The notes beneath the pieces are model-generated. The model had not been told where the DNA came from. It searched no databases and saw nothing but the letters and a program-made list of their open reading frames with translations. Below are positions 1-6,907 of a stretch of DNA of 10,464 nt, piece by piece. The stretch's first letter is position 1. Every line of letters starts with the position of its first letter. This DNA is from CAZNVB01 sp964651495 (lineage in GTDB: Bacteria; Acidobacteriota; Aminicenantia; Aminicenantales; UBA8522): assembly GCA_964651495.1 (NCBI GenBank), contig CAZYWP010000111.1, positions 1 through 10,464 of the forward strand, given 5' to 3'. A program made the position numbers and the translations under genes.

Positions 1-1
1 T

Positions 2-925
2 GACAGGTTTTCCGGAGTGTGGTCGGCAGCGCCGACGCCCTTCACCCGGGCTATGACAGTAGACGTAGACTCGGTAGAGAGGATGGTCGACCACCACCTC
101 CGGCTGGGCGTCAAGGGGCTGTTTCTGGCCGGGACGAATGGCGAGGGGCCGTGGCTTCCGGAGAAAGAGTTGAGGACGCTCGTCAAGACCGTGGTTAAGG
201 CGGCCAGGGGGAGGATGACCGTGGCGGTCCAGGTGACCGACAATTCCGCCGCCCGCATCCTCGACAACGCCGGAAAGGCGGCCGCCGACGGAGCCGACAT
301 GGCCGTCATCGCTCCGCCGTATTTCTTTATGTCTTACCATTCGCCAAGGGAGAAGGAGAAACACCTGACGAATCTTTATCTCGAAGCAGTCCGGAAAAGT
401 CCGCTTCCGGTAGGCATCTACGATCGCGGCAATTATTCGGCCGTGGCCATTCCGGAGAATGTTTTAGCCAAAGTCTATCGCGAGCCGAACGTGCGGATCG
501 TCAAGGACAGCTCGGTCATGGAATCCCACCTCCGGCTGGCCCTCGAAGCGCGCCGCAAGCGGCCGGACCTGGCGCTCTTCGATGGCGATGAATTCAACTG
601 CGTGAAGTATTTGAAGGCGGGCTACGACGGGTTGCTGCTCGGGGGGGGAGTCTTCAACGGCTACCTGGCCAATTTGATATTTGGGGCCATGGCCGCGGGG
701 GATGAAAAGAGTGCGGCCCGGATCCAGGCGCGCATGAACCGGCTGATGTTCACCGTTTACGGCGGCAAAAAGATCCGGGCCTGGCTGTCGGGCGAAAAGT
801 ATCTTTTAGTTAGGATGGGAATTTTCAAAACATACCTGAATTTTCCTCATTATCCGCTGACCGAGGGAGATAAGAAAACCATCGATAAAGTCTTGGAGCG
901 GAACAAGGATGTTCTGCTGTCCTAA
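2..925 (+). CDS. DHDPS/N-acetylneuraminate lyase-family aldolase (5' partial)
   Basis: Class I aldolase of the dihydrodipicolinate synthase / N-acetylneuraminate lyase superfamily: a cytoplasmic TIM barrel that cleaves or condenses pyruvate-type substrates through a lysine Schiff base. Numbering from the GTG at 17, I see the substrate-loop motif GTNGEG (39-44; usually GTTGE or GSTGE), PPYFF (100-104), the catalytic tyrosine region IYDRGNY (Y135; usually YNxP) and the Schiff-base lysine in IVKDSS (K163). The frame stays open to the window edge, and the residues before the GTG (RFSG) continue the family's usual N-terminal FxGVxxAxxTPF pattern. The true start is therefore probably upstream and the gene is cut. 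Its end overlaps the next gene by 17 bp. The context (symporter, BNR protein, exported glycosidases) suggests cleavage of a sialic-acid-like or other 2-keto-3-deoxy sugar acid. The altered motifs argue against plain DapA or NanA. The family call is firm; the substrate is unknown. Confidence 0.5.
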   Translation, partial: DRFSGVWSAAPTPFTRAMTVDVDSVERMVDHHLRLGVKGLFLAGTNGEGPWLPEKELRTLVKTVVKAARGRMTVAVQVTDNSAARILDNAGKAAADGADMAVIAPPYFFMSYHSPREKEKHLTNLYLEAVRKSPLPVGIYDRGNYSAVAIPENVLAKVYREPNVRIVKDSSVMESHLRLALEARRKRPDLALFDGDEFNCVKYLKAGYDGLLLGGGVFNGYLANLIFGAMAAGDEKSAARIQARMNRLMFTVYGGKKIRAWLSGEKYLLVRMGIFKTYLNFPHYPLTEGDKKTIDKVLERNKDVLLS

Positions 926-1400
926 TGCGATGACGGCAAAAAAGGTCATGCGGCGGAAGGCGGCGGACAACGTCTATCTGCATAAAGACTTTCATGGCGC
1001 GCTGAACCAGGCCCTGATCTATGTCGAAGATCATTTCGGCGCGGAGTCGGTCAGAGAGTATCTGCATCAATTCGCCCGGGAGTTTTATTCGTCCCTGACC
1101 GGGCGGCTGCAGGAGCAAGGACTTGAAGTCCTGAAGGAATACTTTGCGGGAATCTATAAGCTTGAAGGCGCCGATTGCCGTATCGAAGCATCCCGGAATG
1201 AGCTTGTCCTAACGGTTCCTCGCTGTCCGGCCGTTACCCATATCCGGAAAATGGGTCTTCCCGCGTCGCCGTTGTTTGATGAGACGACAAAATCGGTGAA
1301 CGAGGCGATCTGCGAAGGGACACCTTTCCAGGCCGAGCTCCTCGAATACGACCCGGAGACAGGACGGAGCATCCAGCGCTTCTCGAGGAGGCGGCCGTGA
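909..1400 (+). CDS. Small protein resembling the ATC-hydrolase-like family, cysteine-poor paralog
   Basis: Cytoplasmic protein of up to 163 aa with no signal peptide or membrane segment. It has a helical N-terminal half, then a conserved Cys-Pro (C106-P107) followed by an RKMG segment. It aligns along almost its whole length with the next gene: GAESVREYL matches GKSAVVDFW, VPRCPAV matches MHHCPSK, and both end in an Arg-rich tail. The shape (helical region, CP, then a C-terminal strand region) loosely recalls the L-2-amino-thiazoline-4-carboxylate hydrolase-like family, but this copy lacks the later cysteines. Its start is uncertain. ATG 909 lies inside the aldolase gene with a GGAG 10 bp upstream (895-898). 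ATG 930, or ATG 948 with an AAGG close by, would remove the first 7 or 13 residues, which have no counterpart in the paralog. The stop overlaps the next start. Function unknown; a partner role in a heteromer with the following protein is inference. Confidence 0.5.
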   Translation: MFCCPNAMTAKKVMRRKAADNVYLHKDFHGALNQALIYVEDHFGAESVREYLHQFAREFYSSLTGRLQEQGLEVLKEYFAGIYKLEGADCRIEASRNELVLTVPRCPAVTHIRKMGLPASPLFDETTKSVNEAICEGTPFQAELLEYDPETGRSIQRFSRRRP

Positions 1401-1834
1401 TCTCCTGCACCGAGTTCATTCCGGCCTACAGTGAGCTCTTCAAGTTTCTGGAGAAAAAAGGCGGCAAAAGCGCTGTCGTCGATTTCTGGAACTACCTCTC
1501 CGAAACATACCTGACGAACCTGCGCGATTTGGTGCTGGCCAACGGCCTCCGCGGCTGCTGGACGTACTGGGAGCATTCGCTCAACGAGGAAGCGGCCGAT
1601 TTCACCATGGAGCTCGACGAGGAGGCGGGCGAATTCCGGATCATCATGCATCACTGCCCATCCAAGGGCCGTCTCCTCGAGCTTGGCCACATCGAGCCGT
1701 ACAAGGATTATTGCGAACATTGCGATGTCCTCTATCGCCGCGTGCTCGAGCCGCTCGGGTATGAGTACGAGGTGGACCTGACCAGGACGGACAGAGCCCA
1801 GTGCTCAGTCACCGTGCGCACGCGCCGCGCTTGA
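1397..1834 (+). CDS. Small protein resembling the ATC-hydrolase-like family, CxxC-bearing paralog
   Basis: Predicted 145-aa cytoplasmic protein, a diverged paralog of the preceding gene. It carries HHCP (C87-P88), a CEHC motif (C106, C109) and a late cysteine in AQCSV (C136). This pattern of CP, CxxC and a C-terminal Cys before a beta segment resembles the L-2-amino-thiazoline-4-carboxylic acid hydrolase-like family, and more loosely small-molecule-binding V4R-type domains. I recognise it only at that level. The GTG start is well supported: GAGGAGG at 1385-1391 sits 5 bp upstream, and the start codon overlaps the previous stop as GTGA, so the two are probably translationally coupled. The next gene starts 15 bp after the stop. 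The cysteine/histidine cluster could bind a metal or form a nucleophile centre, but that is inference. It might instead be an orphan regulator or a ligand-binding subunit. Confidence 0.5.
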   Translation: MISCTEFIPAYSELFKFLEKKGGKSAVVDFWNYLSETYLTNLRDLVLANGLRGCWTYWEHSLNEEAADFTMELDEEAGEFRIIMHHCPSKGRLLELGHIEPYKDYCEHCDVLYRRVLEPLGYEYEVDLTRTDRAQCSVTVRTRRA

Positions 1835-1849
1835 ATCCCGGTCCAGGGT

Positions 1850-3064
1850 GTGGTAAGAAAACGTTCCATGCCGATCGATTATCTGGGCACGCATATTCTT
1901 TATCAGGACCCTGATCGCAGCGCCACCGTCACCTCAACCTTCTCCCCTCGAGGGAAAGGCGAACAAGTTGCCCGCAGGCGGAATGGGTATTTCCCCGGAC
2001 TAGCGCTTTTTCCGTCAGGTGATCTTCTGGCGCTGCTTGTGATCAGTCAGGCGTTCGAATCGGCAGATGCCACGACCTGGATCGCCCGCTCCAAGGACCT
2101 CGGTAAGATTTGGCAGCTTGAAGGAGCGCTCCGAGATTTGGCAGTTAACGGGCGCGATTCGAGCCGCGCCGCAGGCGATAACACTTCCAAGTTGACCTCC
2201 GATTATCTCAAGCCGACCGTCCTGCGAGACGGATCCGCCGCGGCCATAGGCTATCGTTTTTATCGCCAGGATCCTGCGGCCGGGATCTCGATCGAGAAGA
2301 CCGGCGGAATCCTGCCGGGAGACGATATCATTTCGTTTTCTCGTGACGAGGGGAAGACCTGGACACCGCACCGAGTTATTCCCCGCACCCGGCTGGAGCT
2401 CTATGAAATCTCCGGCCCCTGCCTCGAGCTCAGGTCGGGCGATCTCGTCGCTGTGGCCGCGCCCTTCAAGATGCCGGACGGAGGGAATCCCTCCGGCCAG
2501 GTGGGAATTTTCCTGCGGAGCGGAGATCAGGGTAAGACCTGGACGGATGACGAAATTTTTTTCCGCTCGCCGGACGGAAACTTGACGCCTTATGAATCAC
2601 GCATCTGCGAGATGCAGGACGGCCGCATTGTTGCCATCGTCTGGGCTTATGACACCGCCGCCAGCCGTCATCATCCCAATCACGTCGCTGTCTCACATGA
2701 TGATGGCGGAACCTGGTCAAGGCCGATCGACACCGGAATCTGGGGCCAGGCTTCCAACGTGATCTGGCTTGGCGGCGACAGGTTGATGACTATTCATGCC
2801 CACCGGGGCGAAAATCCCGGGATTCTTGTGCGGGTCGTGGATTTCAGAGAGGATCGGTGGACGCCGATTGAGGAGATTTCCATTTACGGCGCTGGTTCGC
2901 CGACCCAGACGAAATCCGGCCAGGACATGGCCGAGATGTTTGCCGCTCTGAAATTCGGCCAGCCCTCTCTTCTCCGGCTTCCTGACGGCGAGATCCTGGC
3001 CGCCCATTGGACCGTCGAAGAAGGGAAGGGAAAAATCAGGACGCACCGCCTTCGCGTAAGATAA
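1850..3064 (+). CDS. Cytoplasmic BNR/Asp-box sialidase-like protein
   Basis: Six-bladed beta-propeller protein of the sialidase superfamily (BNR repeats), 404 aa. Four Asp boxes fit the S/TxDxGxTW pattern: SKDLGKIW (81-88), SRDEGKTW (164-171), SGDQGKTW (224-231) and SHDDGGTW (282-289). A further QPSLLRLPDGEILAAHW segment lies near the C-terminus (about 371-387). There is no signal peptide or membrane segment, unlike the second BNR protein in this window, so it should stay in the cytoplasm and act on an imported substrate. The start is GTG 1850, 15 bp after the previous gene, with only a weak purine-rich stretch upstream; ATG 1868 is an alternative. I could not place the full sialidase arginine triad, so exo-sialidase activity is not shown. 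It may be another glycosidase, lyase or epimerase-like propeller. Operon position links it to the aldolase and the symporter. Confidence 0.5.
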   Translation: MVRKRSMPIDYLGTHILYQDPDRSATVTSTFSPRGKGEQVARRRNGYFPGLALFPSGDLLALLVISQAFESADATTWIARSKDLGKIWQLEGALRDLAVNGRDSSRAAGDNTSKLTSDYLKPTVLRDGSAAAIGYRFYRQDPAAGISIEKTGGILPGDDIISFSRDEGKTWTPHRVIPRTRLELYEISGPCLELRSGDLVAVAAPFKMPDGGNPSGQVGIFLRSGDQGKTWTDDEIFFRSPDGNLTPYESRICEMQDGRIVAIVWAYDTAASRHHPNHVAVSHDDGGTWSRPIDTGIWGQASNVIWLGGDRLMTIHAHRGENPGILVRVVDFREDRWTPIEEISIYGAGSPTQTKSGQDMAEMFAALKFGQPSLLRLPDGEILAAHWTVEEGKGKIRTHRLRVR

Positions 3065-3068
3065 AGAT

Positions 3069-3124
3069 GGAAAATGGGGACACGTACCGAATTCAAAAGA
3101 ATTCAGAACATATCCCCATTTTTC
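3069..3124. repeat. Nested palindrome, possible terminator or REP-like element
   Basis: The gap between the BNR gene and the symporter holds a two-tier dyad. The outer arms are AAAATGGGGA (3071-3080) and TCCCCATTTT (3113-3122), ten perfect pairs that extend to 12 with one G-T wobble. The inner arms are GAATTC (3089-3094) and GAATTC (3099-3104) around an AAAA loop. It has A-rich and T-rich edges, so it could end transcription in either direction. The GGGGACACGTACC stretch (3076-3088) also looks like the tails of REP-type elements mobilised by Y1 (RAYT) transposases, and a related motif lies near the right window edge. The structure is seen; the role is inferred. Confidence 0.5.
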
Positions 3125-3155
3125 TCATTCGCCAAACTATGATTAAGGACATGCG

Positions 3156-4658
3156 ATGAAAGGTTTTACGCCACTCGATTACGGTCTCGTCATCGGCTAC
3201 CTCATCCTCATCGCCGCCATCGGCACCTCCTTCTACCGGAAGAAAAGCACCGCCAAGGAGTACTTTCTGGGGGGCCGCTCGATGTCCTGGCTCCCGGTCG
3301 GAATCTCGCTCGTCGCCGCCGACCTAAGCGCCATCACCATCATGGGAGTCCCGGCCTGGAGCTACAAGCACAACATCGAACTCCTCCTCCTGAGCGTGGG
3401 ATATCCCCTGATGGCGCCTTTCGTCATCAAGATTTTTGTTCCTTTCTATTCCAAGCTGAACCTCTACACCGCTTATGAGTACCTCGAGCGGCGCTTCAGC
3501 CTGGCCGTGCGGGTGGTCACCAGCATCCTCTTCCAGATCCTCCGCGGCCTGCACGTGGCCATTGTCATCTACGCCCCCTCGCTCGTCATCAACCTCGTCA
3601 CCGGCCTCCCTGTCTGGCAGTGCATCCTCTTCATGGGCGGGTTCACCACGTTTTACACCACGCTCGGCGGAATGCGGGCGGTTATCTGGACGGACGTGAT
3701 CCAGTTCGCTGTCGTCTCGTCCGGCGTGTTCCTCATTTTCTACAAGACCCTCAGCCAGATCAAAGGGGGAATTCCGCAGGCTTATCAGGCGGCCCTGGCG
3801 GCCGGAAAGCTCCAGCTCCTCAATTTCTCCGCCGATCCCAAGCACCTGACCACAGTCTGGGCGCTTCTGCTCGGCGGTTTTGTCCTGTCCATGGCGCCGG
3901 TGACGACCGATCAGGCCATCATCCAGCGCCTTTTCACGACGAAGTCCACCAAGGACTGCCGGCAGTCGCTCATCCTCCAGTCCCTGGTCGTCGTTCCCGT
4001 TTCGACAATGCTTTATCTTGCCGGCGTGGCCCTCTTTGTTTTTTATCAGGGCCGCCCGGGACGGCTCGCCGGCCTAGCCAACACCGACGCAGTGATGCCG
4101 TTCTTTGCCGTGCACGAGCTTCCGGCCGGCGTTTCGGGGCTGATCATTGCCGCCATCTTCGGCGCCTCGATGGCCGTCATGTCGGCGGGCATCAATTCGC
4201 TGACCACGGCGACGACGGTGGATTTCTACCAGCGGCTCTTCCGGCCTCAAGCCTCGCCCCAACGGGTCGCAAAAGTCGGCCGCATCGGGACCGCCGCCTG
4301 GGGACTGGCCATGACCGTGGTCGCGCTCTTCGCCGGCCGGTTGGGCGAACTGGCCAACGCCTACAACCTGGTGAGCAGTCATATTGCCGGCCCGCTGCTC
4401 GGCATTTTTCTTTTGGCGGTGCTGACCAAGAGGACGACGGCCGCTGGGGTCCTAACCGGAGCCGCCGGCGGTGTCTTGGCGGTCGCCCTGGTGAGCATCC
4501 TGACCGATTGGAGTTTCTTTTACCTCGCGCCGATCGGCGTCACCATGACCGTCGTTGCCGGCTATCTGGCCAGTCTTTTTATGAGCCCGCCGCCCCCCGA
4601 AAAAATCCGCGGCCTCGTCCGTGGCCAGGGGGAGATCACCTCCCTAAGGGAAAGATGA
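3156..4658 (+). CDS. Sodium:solute symporter (SSS/SSF family)
   Basis: Inner-membrane Na+-coupled transporter, 500 aa, the usual length for the family. The N-terminal helix begins at about residue 8, followed by the typical EYFLGGRSM loop (35-43). The SSF signature GGMRAVIWTDVIQ lies at 161-173, DQAIIQRLF at 242-250, and the sodium-site helix SAGINSLTTATTVD at about 343-356. Some 12-13 hydrophobic segments follow one another, with a short basic cytoplasmic tail. The family includes carriers for sialic acid (SiaT), sugars, proline and others. The neighbouring aldolase and BNR protein point to a sialic-acid-like or sugar-acid substrate, by context only. The start is supported by AAGGA (3145-3149) 6 bp before ATG 3156. 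Its stop lies 11 bp from the end of the convergent DHH gene, leaving no room for a separate terminator. Confidence 0.5.
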   Translation: MKGFTPLDYGLVIGYLILIAAIGTSFYRKKSTAKEYFLGGRSMSWLPVGISLVAADLSAITIMGVPAWSYKHNIELLLLSVGYPLMAPFVIKIFVPFYSKLNLYTAYEYLERRFSLAVRVVTSILFQILRGLHVAIVIYAPSLVINLVTGLPVWQCILFMGGFTTFYTTLGGMRAVIWTDVIQFAVVSSGVFLIFYKTLSQIKGGIPQAYQAALAAGKLQLLNFSADPKHLTTVWALLLGGFVLSMAPVTTDQAIIQRLFTTKSTKDCRQSLILQSLVVVPVSTMLYLAGVALFVFYQGRPGRLAGLANTDAVMPFFAVHELPAGVSGLIIAAIFGASMAVMSAGINSLTTATTVDFYQRLFRPQASPQRVAKVGRIGTAAWGLAMTVVALFAGRLGELANAYNLVSSHIAGPLLGIFLLAVLTKRTTAAGVLTGAAGGVLAVALVSILTDWSFFYLAPIGVTMTVVAGYLASLFMSPPPPEKIRGLVRGQGEITSLRER

Positions 4659-4669
4659 GCTACCCGACG

Positions 4670-5710
4670 TCAATTGGGCAGGAAGGGGACGGGCTCATTG
4701 CTCACGAGGTTGAAAAGGCTCTCGACTTCGGTGTGATACAGCTCGCGGAGGACTTTTCGGACGATCTCTTTTTTTAGAGAGTGAATCTTCTCGATTTCGT
4801 TTTTATCGATCCTCACCTGGGCCCCGGCGATGAGCTCGTGGCCCCCGGCCGTGCCGGACTTGCGGATGACTCTCTTGATCAGCCCGGCCGCGTTGGCATG
4901 GATATTGTTCGACCTGATCGAAATGTAAAGGAGGTCGCCGTACGTGCCGAGGCAGATCGACCAGCGCATGTTTTTGATTCTCAGCAGAAAATCGGCCATC
5001 TCGGCCACAAAATCCGGATAGGGAAGCTCTTCCAGGATGACTCCGGCAATATGTTTGTAATAAAACCCGTGAGTCAAAACCCGCAGCAGGTTGGAGATAA
5101 AACCGCGTGACAGGGCGGGATGTTGGATCTTGGAGAGACGATTGAAGCTCACCCGCGGAAGGAGCTCCAGGTAGGCTTTCTTGTCGGCCGGACTGCCCTC
5201 CCTTCCCAGACCCTGGGTCTCGCTGAAAATGGCGTGGAACAGGCCTGTAGCAACGGGGGTGGGAATGGCGATGCCCTCCGAGACGAGATACTCGTAGATG
5301 ATGGTGGAACAGGCCCCGTAGTCGGGCCGGACGTCGTAAAAAGGCACCTTTTTTGTTCGTTGACGGAGGGGGTGATGGTCGATCACGGCCAGCGGCGTGA
5401 CATTCTCCGGCAGCGTCACATTCCCCGCCCAGGGCTGGCAGTCCAGCAAAACGAACTGCCGGCGGCAGGCGACCCTGACACCTCTGATCTGGTGGGCAAG
5501 AATTTTCAAGATCCGGAGCATGGCCTTGTTTTCCGCCCGGCCAATAAACCCGTCGTAGTAAATTCTCACCGTCCGGACGCCCTTTTTCTTCAGCAGATAT
5601 TGAAGCGCCATGGCCGAGGCGAGAGAGTCCGGGTCGGGATTGTTATGAACGACGAGGCAGACGGGCCGGTCCTGGCGGAGGACTTCGAACAAGCTGCCCA
5701 TGCCGTTCAT
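4670..5710 (-). CDS. DHH-family phosphoesterase (NrnA/RecJ-like)
   Basis: DHH/DHHA1 phosphoesterase, 346 aa, cytoplasmic and Mn2+-dependent in characterised relatives. Those relatives degrade oligoribonucleotides, cyclic dinucleotide products or pAp. Metal motifs in order: HNNPDPDS (H22, D26, D28), LLDCQP (D90), the name-giving DHH (111-113), and a fourth motif reading FSETQG (E164) where many relatives have TDTG. The DHHA1 domain ends with RSNN (266-269) and the substrate loop GGHELIAG (289-296). Length and order match NrnA-type proteins. The start ATG at 5710 has only a weak purine-rich ribosome site; ATG 5701 (residue 4) is possible. It runs opposite to the symporter and 88 bp downstream of the metallopeptidase-like gene on the same strand. 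It is probably a housekeeping neighbour rather than part of the sugar pathway. The family call is strong; nuclease versus phosphatase activity is not resolved. Confidence 0.5.
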   Translation of the reverse strand: MNGMGSLFEVLRQDRPVCLVVHNNPDPDSLASAMALQYLLKKKGVRTVRIYYDGFIGRAENKAMLRILKILAHQIRGVRVACRRQFVLLDCQPWAGNVTLPENVTPLAVIDHHPLRQRTKKVPFYDVRPDYGACSTIIYEYLVSEGIAIPTPVATGLFHAIFSETQGLGREGSPADKKAYLELLPRVSFNRLSKIQHPALSRGFISNLLRVLTHGFYYKHIAGVILEELPYPDFVAEMADFLLRIKNMRWSICLGTYGDLLYISIRSNNIHANAAGLIKRVIRKSGTAGGHELIAGAQVRIDKNEIEKIHSLKKEIVRKVLRELYHTEVESLFNLVSNEPVPFLPN

Positions 5711-5743
5711 TTCACCACTTTCTGGAGGACTTTGACAAGCCCG

Positions 5744-5759
5744 GGATTTTAATAAATCC
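5744..5759. terminator. Weak hairpin between minus-strand genes
   Basis: GGATTT (5744-5749) and AAATCC (5754-5759) form a 6-bp stem around TAAT, in the 88 bp between the metallopeptidase-like gene and the DHH gene. No clear T tract follows on the minus strand, so termination is uncertain. Read-through from the upstream gene into the DHH gene is possible. No convincing separate promoter is visible for the DHH gene. Confidence 0.5.
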
Positions 5760-5798
5760 GGAAGGATTCTTTGTTTCCGATTCCTGTTCCCGCATTTT

Positions 5799-6827
5799 CT
5801 ATTGCTCTTTAACCAGGGCTTGCAGCCTGTCTTCCATTGCCCCGCCTTCCTTGAAGAAACGCGCTTTCCACTCAGGGGAGAGGCGGTCCAGGATCCGGGC
5901 CTGGGCCATGCCGCTCAGGTAAAAGCGCAGGTCGCCCTGCTGGGTTCCCAGCTGTTTCTCAAGCCTGACGAAATCCCACGTCCAATGCGGCAGACCGGGC
6001 TTGTAAGCTGTGAAGGACGGTTCCAGGGCGCGGGCTGCGGCCAGCTCGTAAAAACGGATTTCCGCGTATTTCGCCAGGCCTTCGAGCCATTCCATCTCGC
6101 GCTCGTAGTCGGTGGTCCCGAGGCTGAACGGAATTGACTCGCGTCGGGCTCGCCGGTTCTCGAGAAAGGCGCGGGTCGCGGCGAGGACCTCAGCCCGGTC
6201 CTTGGCCTTGAGCGCCGCCGCCAGGAGCGCTCCCTCGGCCGTCCAGGCCTTGGCAAAGGCGGGATCCTTGGCCGGATAGTCGCCCTCCAGCAGATAGAGA
6301 GCGGAGGCCCTGCGGAAACGCGCCGGAGCCTCCCTCGCTTGGAAGGCATGAAACACCTCGTGGAGAAGGAGGACGACATAAAAGTCGGGGCTGATTTTAA
6401 ATGGAATTTTCCCGGCCATCCGTTCGAGCGTGCTCATGCTGCCGGCCCATTCCTCCTCGACCTCGACAGCGAAAGCCTGCGGGTTCTTGGCGGGGCGTCG
6501 ATAATAAGGCCGGCCGGAGAAAACGTCGCCTTCGGTCTTGACCCAAGGCGGCGGCGGAGGAATGACGGAGCCGATCATAAATTCGAAGCTGTCGTTGTAG
6601 AGGATGATGGGCAGCGCGGCGGTCCCGAGGCTCGGCCAGACATCGTCCCCCAAGGCCTGCTTGAGATTCAGCGCCTCTTGGAGAAGGGCTTTGTCCTGAG
6701 CGGTGAGGAGCGGGCTCGCCGCGGGGACGGCGGACCTGCTCGCGGCCTGGGGCCGAGGATCGCCCGCCCCCGAAACGATGGCGGCTGAGATCAATAGAAA
6801 AAGCGCCATAACTTTGCCGGTCTTCAT
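5799..6827 (-). CDS. Exported HExxH (gluzincin-like) metallopeptidase-like protein
   Basis: Predicted exported protein of 342 aa. The frame is open further upstream, but ATG 6827 is preferred because it has GGAG about 6 bp upstream and begins a typical Sec signal peptide (MKTGK, then hydrophobic to about residue 19, with likely cleavage near SGAG). A zinc-binding HEVFH lies at 156-160, and EGLAKYAE (E249 onward) offers a glutamate third ligand 89 residues later, as in gluzincin peptidases. Around these is a helical, Lys/Arg/Ala-rich region with no other domain I recognise. PPPPP (90-94) before a tryptophan should stall ribosomes without EF-P. Peptidase activity is inferred from the zinc motif alone. 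Divergent from the GH20 gene across a shared promoter region, it may be co-regulated with it, for example to strip glycoprotein backbones. Confidence 0.5.
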   Translation of the reverse strand: MKTGKVMALFLLISAAIVSGAGDPRPQAASRSAVPAASPLLTAQDKALLQEALNLKQALGDDVWPSLGTAALPIILYNDSFEFMIGSVIPPPPPWVKTEGDVFSGRPYYRRPAKNPQAFAVEVEEEWAGSMSTLERMAGKIPFKISPDFYVVLLLHEVFHAFQAREAPARFRRASALYLLEGDYPAKDPAFAKAWTAEGALLAAALKAKDRAEVLAATRAFLENRRARRESIPFSLGTTDYEREMEWLEGLAKYAEIRFYELAAARALEPSFTAYKPGLPHWTWDFVRLEKQLGTQQGDLRFYLSGMAQARILDRLSPEWKARFFKEGGAMEDRLQALVKEQ

Positions 6828-6855
6828 CTTTCTCCGTCCAGGGTTTGCTCCTTCC

Positions 6856-6883
6856 AGTATGCCATATTTTCGCCGGACGGCAA
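6856..6883 (-). promoter_or_regulatory. Candidate promoter of the metallopeptidase-like gene
   Basis: On the minus strand, TTGCCG (plus positions 6878-6883) and CATACT (6856-6861) are separated by 16 bp. Each matches the sigma70 consensus at four of six positions. A transcript would start roughly 20 bp before ATG 6827. It is a modest match and overlaps the inverted repeat at 6871-6894. Confidence 0.5.
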
Positions 6884-6894
6884 ATAATCCGGCG
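6871..6894. promoter_or_regulatory. Inverted repeat, candidate operator in divergent region
   Basis: CGCCGGA (6871-6877) and TCCGGCG (6888-6894) form a perfect 7-bp dyad with a 10-bp spacer. It overlaps the -35 and spacer of the minus-strand promoter and ends 13 bp before the -35 of the plus-strand promoter. The geometry suits a dimeric regulator controlling both genes. No regulator gene lies in the window. Confidence 0.5.
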
Positions 6895-6907
6895 GCCATC
6901 TCCGTCT

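Noticed and set aside
3138..3143. TATGAT as a -10 box for a separate symporter promoter
   Set aside because: Initiation would fall almost at the start codon and no matching -35 lies at the right distance.
3620..4777. Long open plus-strand frame overlapping the symporter
   Set aside because: The protein is rich in Arg, His, Pro and Gly with no domain. It is the shifted frame of a GC-rich gene whose own frame has the SSF signature and membrane helices.
5120..5752. Open plus-strand frame opposite the DHH gene
   Set aside because: Antisense to clearly conserved DHH motifs, with no domain features of its own.
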